Source: Streptomyces tardus (GTDB lineage Bacteria; Actinomycetota; Actinomycetes; Streptomycetales; Streptomycetaceae). Taken from it: a DNA stretch of 64,000 bases. The translations under genes were made by a program, and so were the position numbers. The stretch spans positions 62,001 to 126,000 of the forward strand of contig NZ_JAELVF020000001.1 of the NCBI RefSeq assembly GCF_018101125.2, in the 5' to 3' direction. The notes beneath the pieces were generated by a model. The model saw nothing but the letters and a program-made list of their open reading frames with translations. It was not told the origin of the DNA and did not search any database. Positions 18,363-26,739 of this stretch are shown here, piece after piece (position 1 is the stretch's first letter; each line of letters opens with the position of its first letter).

Positions 18363-19796
18363 CTAGAGCGCCGTCATGACGTGCTTGACCCGGGTGTAGT
18401 CCTCGAAGCCGTACGCCGAGAGGTCCTTGCCGTATCCCGACTTCTTGAAGCCGCCGTGCGGCATCTCGGCGACCAGAGGGATGTGGGTGTTGATCCACAC
18501 GCAGCCGAAGTCCAGGCTCTTGGAGAGCCGCATCGCCCGGCCGTGGTCACGGGTCCACACGGAGGAGGCGAGCGCGTACTCCACGCCGTTGGCCCACTCG
18601 ACGGCCTGGTCCTCGTCGCTGAACTTCTGGACCGTGATGACCGGGCCGAAGACCTCGTTCTGGATGATCTCGTCGTCCTGACGCAGGCCCGAGACGACGG
18701 TGGGGGCGAAGAAGTAGCCGCTCTCGCCGACCCGTTCGCCGCCGTGCTCGACCTTCGCGTGGGCCGGAAGGCGGTCGATGAAGCCGCGCACCTTCTCCAG
18801 GTGGACCTCGTTGTTCAGCGGGCCGTACGCGCACTCCTCGTCGGTGACGTCACCGGTCCTGACCTCGGCCGCTGCCTTGGCGAGCGCGGTCACGAACTCG
18901 TCGTGCACGCCCTCCTGCACCAGCACCCGGGTGGCCGCGGTGCAGTCCTGACCCGCGTTGAAGAAACCGGCGTCCCGGATGCCCTCGACGGCGGCGGAGA
19001 GGTCGACGTCGTCGAAGACCACGACGGGCGCCTTGCCGCCGAGCTCCAGGTGGACGCGCTTGACGTCCTTGGCGCCGGAGGCGGCCACCTCCATGCCGGC
19101 ACGCACCGAACCGGTGATGGAGACCATGGCGGGGACGGGGTGCTCAACCATCAGCCGGCCGGTGTCACGGTCGCCGCAGACGACGTTGAAGACGCCCTTG
19201 GGCAGGATGCCGCCCAGCACCTCGGCGAGGAACACCGCGGAGGCGGGGGTGGTGTCCGAGGGCTTGAGCACGACCGCGTTGCCCGCAGCGATGGCCGGGG
19301 CGAACTTCCACACGGCCATCATCATCGGGTAGTTCCACGGCGCGACCTGGGCGCAGACGCCGACCGGCTCGCGGCGGACGAAGGAGGTGAGCCCCTCCAT
19401 GTACTCGCCGGCGGACTTGCCCTCCAGCATGCGGGCAGCGCCCGCGAAGAAGCGGATCTGGTCGAGCATCATCGGCAGCTCCTCCTGGCGCGTCAGCTCC
19501 AGGGGCTTGCCGGTGTCGTGGCACTCGATCTCCAGCAGCTCGTCGGCGCGCTCCTCCAGCGCGTCGGCGACCTTCAGCAGCGCGAGCTGACGAGCGCCCG
19601 GCGTGGCGTCGCGCCAGCCGGGGAACGCGGTCCGGGCGGCAGCCATGGCGGCGTCGACGTCGGCGGCGGCGGAGAGCGCGGCCCGAGCGTAGGTCTCGCC
19701 CGTCGTCGGGTCGATCACGTCCGTGGTGCGCCCGTCCACGGCGTCCCGGAACTCACCGTCGATGTAGTTGCGCAGTCGACGCAGCTCAGTGGTCAC
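18363..19796 (-). CDS. Gamma-aminobutyraldehyde dehydrogenase-like enzyme
   Basis: This NAD-dependent aldehyde dehydrogenase of 477 residues is closest by eye to the PatD/YdcW-like gamma-aminobutyraldehyde group, which produces 4-aminobutyrate from putrescine-derived aldehyde. The catalytic glutamate is in [12 protein letters not shown], the nucleophile in [11 protein letters not shown], and the coenzyme loop in [13 protein letters not shown]. The GTG at 19796 has AGGAGGG eight bases upstream. It is divergent from an AsnC/Lrp regulator, with an 8-bp inverted repeat between. In Streptomyces this gene pair lies beside polyamine transport genes, which are absent here. The pathway assignment is by family and context, not proof. 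Confidence 0.88.
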   Translation of the reverse strand: MTTELRRLRNYIDGEFRDAVDGRTTDVIDPTTGETYARAALSAAADVDAAMAAARTAFPGWRDATPGARQLALLKVADALEERADELLEIECHDTGKPLELTRQEELPMMLDQIRFFAGAARMLEGKSAGEYMEGLTSFVRREPVGVCAQVAPWNYPMMMAVWKFAPAIAAGNAVVLKPSDTTPASAVFLAEVLGGILPKGVFNVVCGDRDTGRLMVEHPVPAMVSITGSVRAGMEVAASGAKDVKRVHLELGGKAPVVVFDDVDLSAAVEGIRDAGFFNAGQDCTAATRVLVQEGVHDEFVTALAKAAAEVRTGDVTDEECAYGPLNNEVHLEKVRGFIDRLPAHAKVEHGGERVGESGYFFAPTVVSGLRQDDEIIQNEVFGPVITVQKFSDEDQAVEWANGVEYALASSVWTRDHGRAMRLSKSLDFGCVWINTHIPLVAEMPHGGFKKSGYGKDLSAYGFEDYTRVKHVMTAL

Positions 19797-19893
19797 GTGG
19801 CACCCTCCTGCTCCGTTGTCCGATGGGTGAGACATCCACCCTAACCGGGTTCCTCACGTATTCGACAGGCTATGGAACCAGGTGCCACGGATA

Positions 19894-19921
19894 CCGTTGC
19901 GAACGGGCTTCCGCGCAACGG
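19894..19921. promoter_or_regulatory. Inverted repeat between divergent dehydrogenase and AsnC genes
   Basis: CCGTTGCG and CGCAACGG form a perfect 8-bp inverted repeat with a 12-base spacer. It lies about 98 bases from one start codon and 46 from the other. A candidate operator for the adjacent AsnC/Lrp regulator. Confidence 0.55.
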
Positions 19922-19966
19922 ATCACCTCGCAACTGCCTTGTGTGACAGAGGAGTCCTCATGCACT

Positions 19967-20476
19967 GTGGGGCCCGTGCCCCGCAACCGCAGAACAGCCC
20001 CCCGGCCGGCGCCCGTCGACCATGTGTCGCTGGCGATCATCGAGCAGTTGCGGGAGGACGGCCGCCGCCCCTACGCCGCCATCGGCAAGGCGGTCGGGCT
20101 CTCCGAGGCCGCGGTGCGCCAGCGGGTGCAGCGCCTCGTCGAGCAGGGTGCGACGCGGATCGCGGCAGTCACCGACCCGCGGGCGCTGGGGCTGTGGCGC
20201 CGGGCGACGGTGGGGCTGACCGTCGAGGGCGACCCGGAGCCCGTCGCGGACGCCCTGGCGGAACTCGCCGAGGTCGAGTGCGTGGTCGTCACCGCGGGCT
20301 CCTTCGATCTGCTGGTGGAGATCGCCTGCGAGGACGACGACCATCTGCTGGAGATCGTCAACCGCCGCATCCGCACGCATCCCGGGGTGCGCGCCACCGA
20401 GACCTTCGTCCACCTCGGGCGGCGGGACCGACTGCTCGGCGGGCCCTCCGCTCGGCCCGGCGAGCGCCGCACCTGA
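19967..20476 (+). CDS. AsnC/Lrp-family transcriptional regulator
   Basis: This is a roughly 169-residue DNA-binding regulator. The N-terminal winged helix reads VSLAIIEQLREDGRRPYAAI, then GKAVGLSEAAVRQRVQRLVE. The C-terminal RAM/AsnC ligand domain includes GSFDLLVEIACEDDDHLLEI and ends near TETFVHL. The start is uncertain: GTG at 19943, 19967 or 19976 are all in frame, and GAGGAG at 19949-19954 best serves 19967, at a long spacing. It stands back to back with the aminobutyraldehyde dehydrogenase, so control of that gene is likely. Lrp relatives respond to amino acids or their breakdown products. Confidence 0.9.
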   Translation: MGPVPRNRRTAPRPAPVDHVSLAIIEQLREDGRRPYAAIGKAVGLSEAAVRQRVQRLVEQGATRIAAVTDPRALGLWRRATVGLTVEGDPEPVADALAELAEVECVVVTAGSFDLLVEIACEDDDHLLEIVNRRIRTHPGVRATETFVHLGRRDRLLGGPSARPGERRT

Positions 20477-20563
20477 CTGCCCCTCGGGGCGCCCCGCAGT
20501 GACCGAAGCGCCGGGGGCTCGTTCACTCTGCCGGGGGAACGTCGAGCCGCGGAGGTGAGGGCA

Positions 20564-21568
20564 GTGCACAGCAGCACCGGGCCGTCGAGGAGCGCCGGCC
20601 GGGTCCCGCGCGGCGGCCACCCGTGCGGGACCGCCCGCAACCGCCCCGACGACGATGTGCTCCGCGCCCTCGCGCTGAACCATGTGCAGGACGGCTTTGC
20701 GGTACTCACCGGGGTCACCGTCGCCGTACGCGACCGGGAGATCCTCGCCGTCGTCGGCCCAAGGGGCAGCGGAAAGACCACGCTGCTGCGCTGCCTGGCC
20801 GGTCAACTGCGCCCGGCCACCGGTGAGTTGTGGTTCAACAGTAGGCCGCTGCACACCCTGCGCACCGCCGCACTCGACCGGCTGCGCGGAGAACGGTTCG
20901 GGTGGGTCGGCAGCCGCGCCGATCTTGTACCGGAGCTCACCGCCCTGGAGAACACCGCACTGCCGCTGCTGCTGGACGGCCACCGCGGGCGGCAGGCACG
21001 GAAGCAGGCCAACGACTGGCTGGCTCGGCTGGACGTCGCGGAACTCGCCGATCTGCGCCCGGCCGCACTCAGCCCGGCGCAGCGTCAACGAGTCGCGCTC
21101 GCCCGCGCTCTGGTCCGCGAACCGTCCGTGCTCTTCGCCGACGAACCCACCGCCGCGCTCCACCGCCGCGACCGCGGACTGCTGCTCCGCACCCTCGCCA
21201 CCGCCGCCCGCTCACACGGTCTGACCGTGGTGCTCTCCGGTCCGGACGCACCGGTTGCCGGTGCGTCGCCGACCGAGGAGATCGACCAACTGCCGTACGA
21301 GGCGCCGCAGTTGGCCGACCGCACGGTACGCCTGGTCGACGGCCGGTGCACGGAGGTTCGTCGGGCGCCCGAGCAGGGCCGGCCCGGCGCAGACGGCGGT
21401 CGACCGCGCGCAGACGGCGGTCGACCGCGCGCCGAGGGCGGGCAGGCGCGCGCCGGGCGCGCACGCCCCACGCCGACCGGGCGCGCACGCCCCGCTCCCC
21501 CAGAGCCCGTACGCCCCGCTGTCACCGGCCCCCGACGGGATGCGGCTCCGTGCTCGCCCTCCGTCTGA
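20564..21568 (+). CDS. ABC transporter ATP-binding protein with degenerate H-loop
   Basis: This cytoplasmic ATPase of the MacB/LolD type has about 334 residues. Walker A is VVGPRGSGKTTLL, the signature is LSPAQRQRVALARAL and Walker B is VLFADEPTAAL. The usual H-loop histidine is missing: where VVVTHD would be expected the sequence reads VVLSGPDAPVA. The last 80 residues are a basic, low-complexity tail with three 7-residue repeats (ADGGRPR, ADGGRPR, AEGGQAR). GTG at 20564 follows GGAGG at ten bases; GTG at 20555 is also possible. The stop overlaps the permease start by 19 bases. The pair may export something or act on the envelope; the substrate is unknown. Confidence 0.82.
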   Translation: MHSSTGPSRSAGRVPRGGHPCGTARNRPDDDVLRALALNHVQDGFAVLTGVTVAVRDREILAVVGPRGSGKTTLLRCLAGQLRPATGELWFNSRPLHTLRTAALDRLRGERFGWVGSRADLVPELTALENTALPLLLDGHRGRQARKQANDWLARLDVAELADLRPAALSPAQRQRVALARALVREPSVLFADEPTAALHRRDRGLLLRTLATAARSHGLTVVLSGPDAPVAGASPTEEIDQLPYEAPQLADRTVRLVDGRCTEVRRAPEQGRPGADGGRPRADGGRPRAEGGQARAGRARPTPTGRARPAPPEPVRPAVTGPRRDAAPCSPSV

Positions 21569-22608
21569 TCCGCGGCGCCCGGCTGGCGACCCTGGCACCG
21601 CCGGCGCTCGTCGCCGCCGCCTCCGCCGCGGTGGGCGTACTGCTGCTGGCGGCTCTCACCCAGGCCGTGCGCGAACCCGGGGAGGCCGCAACCGCGCGAC
21701 TGCTGTGGTGCGTTCCACCGCTGACGGCTGTGGTCGCCCTGGCGGTGTGGACGGCGTCCGGCAGCAGCTCCGCCACCGCATCCGGCCCTGCGGAGTCCGG
21801 CGCGGAGAGCCGCGGGCGGGCGGCGCTCGCCTCCTGGCGCTGCCTGTCCGCCGCGGCGCTGCTCGGAAGTGCCGCGGCGCTCGCCTTCCAAACGACGCCG
21901 CGTACGGGCACCGGCGGAGGCGGGCTGACGGTGATCGGTGCGTCGGCCCAACCGGCCGTCGAGGGCGCAGTGTTGCCGCTGCCGGCCGCCCTGACGCTGC
22001 TGCTGGTGCTGCCCTGCGCCACCGGCTGCGCCACCGCCCTGGCGACGCGTTCGCGCACCGTCGGCCGCCCGCTTCCCGCCCTTCGCGGCTCGCTCATCCT
22101 GCTGGGGTGCGGGGGCGTGGCGATCACGGCCGCGCTGGTGCTGGGCACCGCCTCGCGTCCCGGGGCCGCGCTGGTCGCGCTCGGCCTCCTGGCCTCCGGT
22201 CCCGGACTCACCGCCGCGGCCGGGCACCTCCTCACTCAGGCCCGCCCGGGCCCGGCCCGACTGCTTGCCGGCCGTGCGCTGCTCGCCGAACCGAGCGTGC
22301 TGGGAGCCCCGTTGGGCGGGCTGACGGCCCTGCTGTACACGGTCACGGCAGTGCGGCAGCGTCTCACCCCAGCCGACCCAGCCGCCCCGCACATCGGTCT
22401 GGCCTGCGCGGTCGTGCTGCTCTGCGCGCTGGCCGGTCTGGTACTCGCAGCGCGACGGCGCACTCCCAGACGCACCGCCACCAGGGCCGCGCTGCACTGC
22501 ATCGGTGCGCCCGCCGGGCTGCCTCGCCGGGCGGCCCTTCTGCGGGCCGGAGCCCTGCTGGCGGTCTTCCTGCCGACCACCGCCGCACTCACCGCGCAGC
22601 TCGGCTAG
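21550..22608 (+). CDS. ABC transporter permease-like integral membrane protein
   Basis: This 352-residue protein has about nine hydrophobic helices and lacks the large extracellular domain of classical MacB/FtsX permeases. The start GTG (MLALRLIRGARLATLAPPAL) lies inside the end of the ATPase gene, which argues for one transport unit. Sequence is alanine- and leucine-rich with few conserved motifs, so the family call rests mainly on position. The final TAG shares two bases with the opposing thiQ stop (CTAG), leaving no room for a terminator between the two transcription units. Confidence 0.65.
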   Translation: MLALRLIRGARLATLAPPALVAAASAAVGVLLLAALTQAVREPGEAATARLLWCVPPLTAVVALAVWTASGSSSATASGPAESGAESRGRAALASWRCLSAAALLGSAAALAFQTTPRTGTGGGGLTVIGASAQPAVEGAVLPLPAALTLLLVLPCATGCATALATRSRTVGRPLPALRGSLILLGCGGVAITAALVLGTASRPGAALVALGLLASGPGLTAAAGHLLTQARPGPARLLAGRALLAEPSVLGAPLGGLTALLYTVTAVRQRLTPADPAAPHIGLACAVVLLCALAGLVLAARRRTPRRTATRAALHCIGAPAGLPRRAALLRAGALLAVFLPTTAALTAQLG

Positions 22609-23720
22609 GAGCCCGGGCGGTCACCCTCGTCCGGACGGTCACCGTCTTCCCGGCGGTCACCGTCTTCCCAGCGGGCGCCCTCTCGCGGGTGGAGTTCCTC
22701 GTCCGCGCCCAGCCAGACCGCTTCCGCCGGATCGAGGTCCACACTCACCGCCTCGCCCGGCCGCGGCGCCTCACGCAGCGCGCAGGACGCCTGGAGCTCC
22801 GGTCCGCGCTCGGGGGCGAGCAGCAGCGCGACGTGGTCGCCGCGGAAGGTGCGCGCCCGCACCCGGCACGCCAGTTTGCCGGCCGCGCGCAGTCGTACGC
22901 CCGTCGGCCGCACCAGCAGAGCCCCCTCGCCCGCAGGCGTGCCGGGCAGCGCAATCGGCCCCCACGGCGTACGCGCGACGCCCTCAGCGACGGTCGCCCG
23001 TACGACGTTGTCGAACCCCAGGAAGCGGGCGACGAAGGCGGAGGCAGGCCGTTGCCAGACCTCCAGCGGGGTGCCGCTCTGAGCGATCCGGCCCTCGCGC
23101 ATCACCAGTACGCGGTCCGCGAGCGCGAACGCCTCGCTCTGGTCGTGGGTCACGGCCAGCACCGTGGTGCCCAACTCCGCGAACAACTGCTGGAGTTCCA
23201 GTGCGAGTCGCTCCCGGAGCGAACGGTCGAGCTGACCCAGTGGCTCGTCCAGCATCAGCAGCCGCGGCTGCGGCGCCAACGCCCTGGCCAGCGCCACACG
23301 TTGCTGCTCGCCGCCGGAGAGCGAGGCGATGGCGCGATGTTCGGCGCCCGGCAGCCCGACCATCTCCAGCAGCTCGGCGACGCGTGCCGCGGCCCGCTGC
23401 TTCGACACACCGTGCATCCGCAGCCCGAAAGCGACGTTCCCGCCGACGTCGCGCTGGGGAAAGAGCTGGTGGTCCTGGAACATCAGCCCCAGCCCCCGGC
23501 GGTGCACCGGTACGCCCCGCTGGTCCGCTCCGTCGAGCAGCACCCGCCCGCTGTCCGGCTCCCGGAGACCCGCGACCGCCCGCAGCAGCGTCGACTTGCC
23601 GCTGCCGCTCGGCCCGAGCACACACACCGTCTCCTGCTCCTCGACCCCGACGTCGACGTCGTCGAGCACGGTGCGGTCACCGAAGCGCACGGTGGCGGAC
23701 TCGACTCTGAGCGCGGCCAT
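22605..23720 (-). CDS. thiQ: Thiamine ABC transporter ATP-binding protein
   Basis: This is the energising subunit of an importer, 371 residues. It has Walker A LGPSGSGKST, the signature LSGGEQQRVALARAL, Walker B LLMLDEPLGQLD and H-loop VTHDQSEAFALADR, followed by a C-terminal TOBE-like region and an acidic/arginine tail with repeated EDGDR-type units. By itself it could belong to iron or polyamine importers; the TPP riboswitch upstream of the operon makes thiamine or a derivative the likely substrate. It begins directly after the thiP stop (TAG then ATG), so it is translated as part of the thiB-thiP-thiQ message. Confidence 0.9.
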   Translation of the reverse strand: MAALRVESATVRFGDRTVLDDVDVGVEEQETVCVLGPSGSGKSTLLRAVAGLREPDSGRVLLDGADQRGVPVHRRGLGLMFQDHQLFPQRDVGGNVAFGLRMHGVSKQRAAARVAELLEMVGLPGAEHRAIASLSGGEQQRVALARALAPQPRLLMLDEPLGQLDRSLRERLALELQQLFAELGTTVLAVTHDQSEAFALADRVLVMREGRIAQSGTPLEVWQRPASAFVARFLGFDNVVRATVAEGVARTPWGPIALPGTPAGEGALLVRPTGVRLRAAGKLACRVRARTFRGDHVALLLAPERGPELQASCALREAPRPGEAVSVDLDPAEAVWLGADEELHPREGARWEDGDRREDGDRPDEGDRPGS

Positions 23721-25481
23721 CTAGAACTCTCCCGAACGGTTGGTACGAACCCTCTCCAGCGCCAGCAGCGTCACCGCGCAGACCAGCATCAGGATGGTGC
23801 TGAGCGCCATCGCCTGCCCGTAGTTGAGCTCGCCCGCCCGGCCCAGCAGCCGCTCCACCGCCACCGGCAGCGTCGGCTCGTCCGCCCTGGCGATGAAGAC
23901 GGTCGCGCCGAACTCGCCGAGCGAGACTGCGAACGCGAACCCCGCCGCAACCAGCATCGCGCGGCGAACCAGCGGGAAGTCCACCTCCCGCCAAGCGCGC
24001 AGCGGCGATGCTCCGAGCACCGCGGCGGCCTCCCGCAGCCGATCGTCCACCGCACGCAGCACCGGCAGCATGGTGCGGACGACGAACGGCACTCCGACCA
24101 GCGCCTGGGCCAGCGGCACCAGAATCCAGGAGGCGCGCAGGTCCAGCGGCGGCTCGTCCAGCGTGATCAGGAAACCGAAGCCGACCGTCACCGCGGACAC
24201 CCCGAGCGGCAGCATCAGCAGCGCGTCGAACCCTCGCACCAGCGGTCCCGCCCGGTGGGTGAGCGCCGCAGCGGCGAGCGTGCCGACGGTGACGGCGATC
24301 AGGGTCGCCACCGCGGCGTAGGACAGGGAGTTGCCGACGGCGGCGAGCGGCGGCACGACGAAGGTGCTGGCGGCGTCCACCGGGGCGTTGAGCGCCCGGT
24401 AGAAGTCCAGTCCGTAGCCGCCCGGAGCCGCGAGTGAACGTTCCACCAGCACCAGGAGCGGCCCCACCAGGAGCACCGCGATGACGACCAGCTGCGAGGC
24501 CAGCAGCGCCCACTGACCCGCGCCGCTCGGTCTGCGCGCCGCATGGCGCTCGTCCACGAGCCGCAGTGCGCCCTCCCGCCGCCGCACCGTCCAGGCGTGC
24601 ACGGCCAGCAGCCCGCCGACGGCCGCGAACTGGAGCAGGCTGAGCACCGCCGCGGTGGGGAGGTCCAGGAGCTGCGCGGTCTGCCGGTAGATCTCCACCT
24701 CCAGCGTCGCGTAGCGGGCGCCGCCCAGGATCTGGATGACGCCGAAGGAGGTGAAGGTGAAGAGAAAAACCATCAGTGCACCGGCGGCGACGGCGGGCGC
24801 CAGGGCGGGCAGCGTCACTCTGCGCCAGGCAGCGAACCGGCTCGCGCCCAGCACTCGGGCGGCCTCCTCCTGCCGGGGGTCCAGCTGCCCCCAGAGCCCG
24901 CCCACGGTGCGCACCACCACGGCGTAGTTGAAGAAGACGTGGGCCAGCAGGATCGCCCACACCCCCGTGTCCAGCCGGACTCCGAAGTGGTCATCGAGCA
25001 GCCCGCCGCGCCCCAGCAGCCCGAGGAAGGCGGAACCGACCACCACCGTCGGCAGTACGAAGGGCACCGTCACCACCGCGCGCAGCAGGCGTTTGCCGGG
25101 GAAGTCGAAGCGGGCGAAGACGTACGCGCCGGGCAGCGCGATCGCCAGCGTGAGCGCGGTGGAGGCGGCGGCCTGCCAGAGCGTGAACCACAGCACCTGC
25201 ACGGTGTCCGGGGAGGTCACCACCTCGGCGGCGCGGGCCAGTTGCCACCGCCCGTCCTCCCGCAGCCCGCGCCCGACGATAGTGGCGACCGGGTAGCCGA
25301 AGAAGAGCCCGAAGAAGGCGACCGGCAGGGCCATCAGCCCCAGGCGCACAGACAAGTCGCGCCGCGTACGCCGGAGCGCGCGCCGCGGCGTCCCGCGCTC
25401 CGGCGAGCCCGGCAGGCCGTCCGGACGCGTCGTGTCCGGCGGCGCGCTCCGCGCGGTGGCTACTTGAGCAGACTTGTCCAC
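23721..25481 (-). CDS. thiP: Thiamine ABC transporter permease, two fused domains
   Basis: This is an inner-membrane importer subunit of about 586 residues with around 12 helices and two BPD_transp_1 domains in one chain, the ThiP/FbpB layout. The first EAA-like loop lies around EEAARVLGASRFAAWRRVTL and the second around REAAAVLGASPLRAWREVDF. The GTG at 25481 has GGTGGG seven bases upstream and overlaps the thiB end by 22 bases; a GTG four codons earlier is also in frame but lacks a site. It passes thiamine or its phosphates from ThiB across the membrane, powered by ThiQ. Confidence 0.9.
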   Translation of the reverse strand: MDKSAQVATARSAPPDTTRPDGLPGSPERGTPRRALRRTRRDLSVRLGLMALPVAFFGLFFGYPVATIVGRGLREDGRWQLARAAEVVTSPDTVQVLWFTLWQAAASTALTLAIALPGAYVFARFDFPGKRLLRAVVTVPFVLPTVVVGSAFLGLLGRGGLLDDHFGVRLDTGVWAILLAHVFFNYAVVVRTVGGLWGQLDPRQEEAARVLGASRFAAWRRVTLPALAPAVAAGALMVFLFTFTSFGVIQILGGARYATLEVEIYRQTAQLLDLPTAAVLSLLQFAAVGGLLAVHAWTVRRREGALRLVDERHAARRPSGAGQWALLASQLVVIAVLLVGPLLVLVERSLAAPGGYGLDFYRALNAPVDAASTFVVPPLAAVGNSLSYAAVATLIAVTVGTLAAAALTHRAGPLVRGFDALLMLPLGVSAVTVGFGFLITLDEPPLDLRASWILVPLAQALVGVPFVVRTMLPVLRAVDDRLREAAAVLGASPLRAWREVDFPLVRRAMLVAAGFAFAVSLGEFGATVFIARADEPTLPVAVERLLGRAGELNYGQAMALSTILMLVCAVTLLALERVRTNRSGEF

Positions 25482-26533
25482 TGCTTGACCCACCGGTCCC
25501 GGTTCTCGGCGATGCGCTCGGGAGCCACGTTGTGCGGCTCGTCGATCTCCACGCCGTAGCGGGTGAAGACCTCGGGCAACTCGGCGTCCTCGTGCACCGG
25601 GCGTACGAACATGTTCAGCGGGAGGTCCTCCTGGAACTCCTCGGTGAGCAGGAAGTCCAGCAGCGCCTTGCCGCCCTCGGTGTTGCCCGCCCCCTCCAGC
25701 AGACCCGCGAACTCGATCTGCCGGAAGCAGGTGCCCTCGGCCACGCCGGTCGGGCCCTCCTTGGGGGCCTTGCCCTCGCTGTAGTGGACCTCCGCAGGCG
25801 GGCTGCTCGCGTATGAGACGACGAGCGGACGGTCGCCCTTCTCCCGGCCGGACGCAGAGCCGGTGAAGCGGTCGTTGTACGCCTGCTCCCAGCCGTCGAC
25901 CATTGCGACCCCGTTGGACCTGAGCTTCTTCCAGTAGCTCTGCCAGCCGTCCTCGCCGTACTTGCCGACGGTGGCGAGCAGGAAGGAGAGCCCCGGCGAG
26001 GAGGTGGCGGCGTTCTGCACGACCAGCAGATCCTTGTACTCGGGCTTGACCAGGTCGTCGAGGGTGCTGGGCGGCTCGATGTCCTTGTCGCGGAAGTAGC
26101 TCCGGTCGAAGTTGACGCAGACGTCGCCGGTGTCGATCGGGGTGACGCGGTTCTGGCCGGCGTCCAGGCGCAGCTCGTCGGGCACCTTGTGCAGGCCCTT
26201 GGTCTTGTGCGGCGCGAAAACGCCCTCGTCCAACGCCTTGGAGAGCATCGCGTTGTCCACACCGAAGAAGACGTCACCCTGCGGCCTGCCCTTGCTGAGC
26301 ACCGCCTGGTTCACCGCGGCGCCGGCGTCCCCGGCCCGAAGCACCTTCACTCGGTAGCCGCTCTCGCGCTCGAACTCCTTGAGCACGTCCCTGGAGACCT
26401 CGAAGGACTGGTGCGTGACCAGAGTGACGTCCTTCTTCTCCGCATCCGACTCGCCACCGCCGGAACCACAGGCGGTCAGGCCCACCACTCCCAGGGCGGT
26501 GACGAGGGCAACGGCGTTGGTGCGGCGCTTCAT
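25460..26533 (-). CDS. thiB: Thiamine ABC transporter substrate-binding lipoprotein
   Basis: This periplasmic-type binding protein has 357 residues and a lipoprotein signal (GVVGLTAC lipobox, cysteine about residue 22), so it is tethered outside the membrane. The mature part starts VTLVTHQSFEVSRDVLKEFE and contains GDVFFGVDNAML and DTGDVCVNFD, features of the ThiB/ferric-binding fold. The ATG lies about 47 bases beyond the end of the TPP riboswitch, with only a weak GAAAG site, which suits control of ribosome access. It is the first gene of the thiBPQ operon. Confidence 0.92.
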   Translation of the reverse strand: MKRRTNAVALVTALGVVGLTACGSGGGESDAEKKDVTLVTHQSFEVSRDVLKEFERESGYRVKVLRAGDAGAAVNQAVLSKGRPQGDVFFGVDNAMLSKALDEGVFAPHKTKGLHKVPDELRLDAGQNRVTPIDTGDVCVNFDRSYFRDKDIEPPSTLDDLVKPEYKDLLVVQNAATSSPGLSFLLATVGKYGEDGWQSYWKKLRSNGVAMVDGWEQAYNDRFTGSASGREKGDRPLVVSYASSPPAEVHYSEGKAPKEGPTGVAEGTCFRQIEFAGLLEGAGNTEGGKALLDFLLTEEFQEDLPLNMFVRPVHEDAELPEVFTRYGVEIDEPHNVAPERIAENRDRWVKQWTSLLK

Positions 26534-26580
26534 CGTGCTGCTTTCGGCTCACGGGCGCACGGCGGCAGCACGAGAGAGAC

Positions 26581-26670
26581 CGAACTTCCTACCCAGCATG
26601 ACCTGGGCGAGGTTCGAGGGTCTGCGGCCTGACGGTGCCGCACTCTCAGCGCTGCGCGCGCTCCCCTGTC
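26581..26670 (-). promoter_or_regulatory. TPP (thiamine pyrophosphate) riboswitch
   Basis: On the minus strand all THI-box landmarks occur in order: ACAGGGGAGC, then GCTGAGAGTGCGG paired with CCGCAGACCCT, then CGAACCT, then CCAGGTCATGCTGGGTAGGAAG-type sequence split between arms. CTGAGA, ACCCT..GAACCT, the ATGC and GTAGGAAG elements match the consensus. It stands between the rlmN terminator side and thiB, and should lower thiBPQ expression when thiamine pyrophosphate is abundant. Confidence 0.93.
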
Positions 26671-26704
26671 GGATGGCATGAGCTTGTACGTTCGAACGAT
26701 ATCA

Positions 26705-26732
26705 GCCGCCCCCGGCGGACGTCGGGGGCGGC
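26705..26732 (-). terminator. 10-bp hairpin after rlmN
   Basis: GCCGCCCCCG at 26705-26714 pairs with CGGGGGCGGC at 26723-26732 around eight bases, just past the rlmN stop and before the thiB riboswitch. Confidence 0.75.
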
Positions 26733-26739
26733 GAGATCC

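Noticed and set aside
26253..26261. Single TTGTCCACA (DnaA box) inside thiB
   Set aside because: It is isolated, within coding sequence, and dictated by the codons for the protein; no second box lies near.
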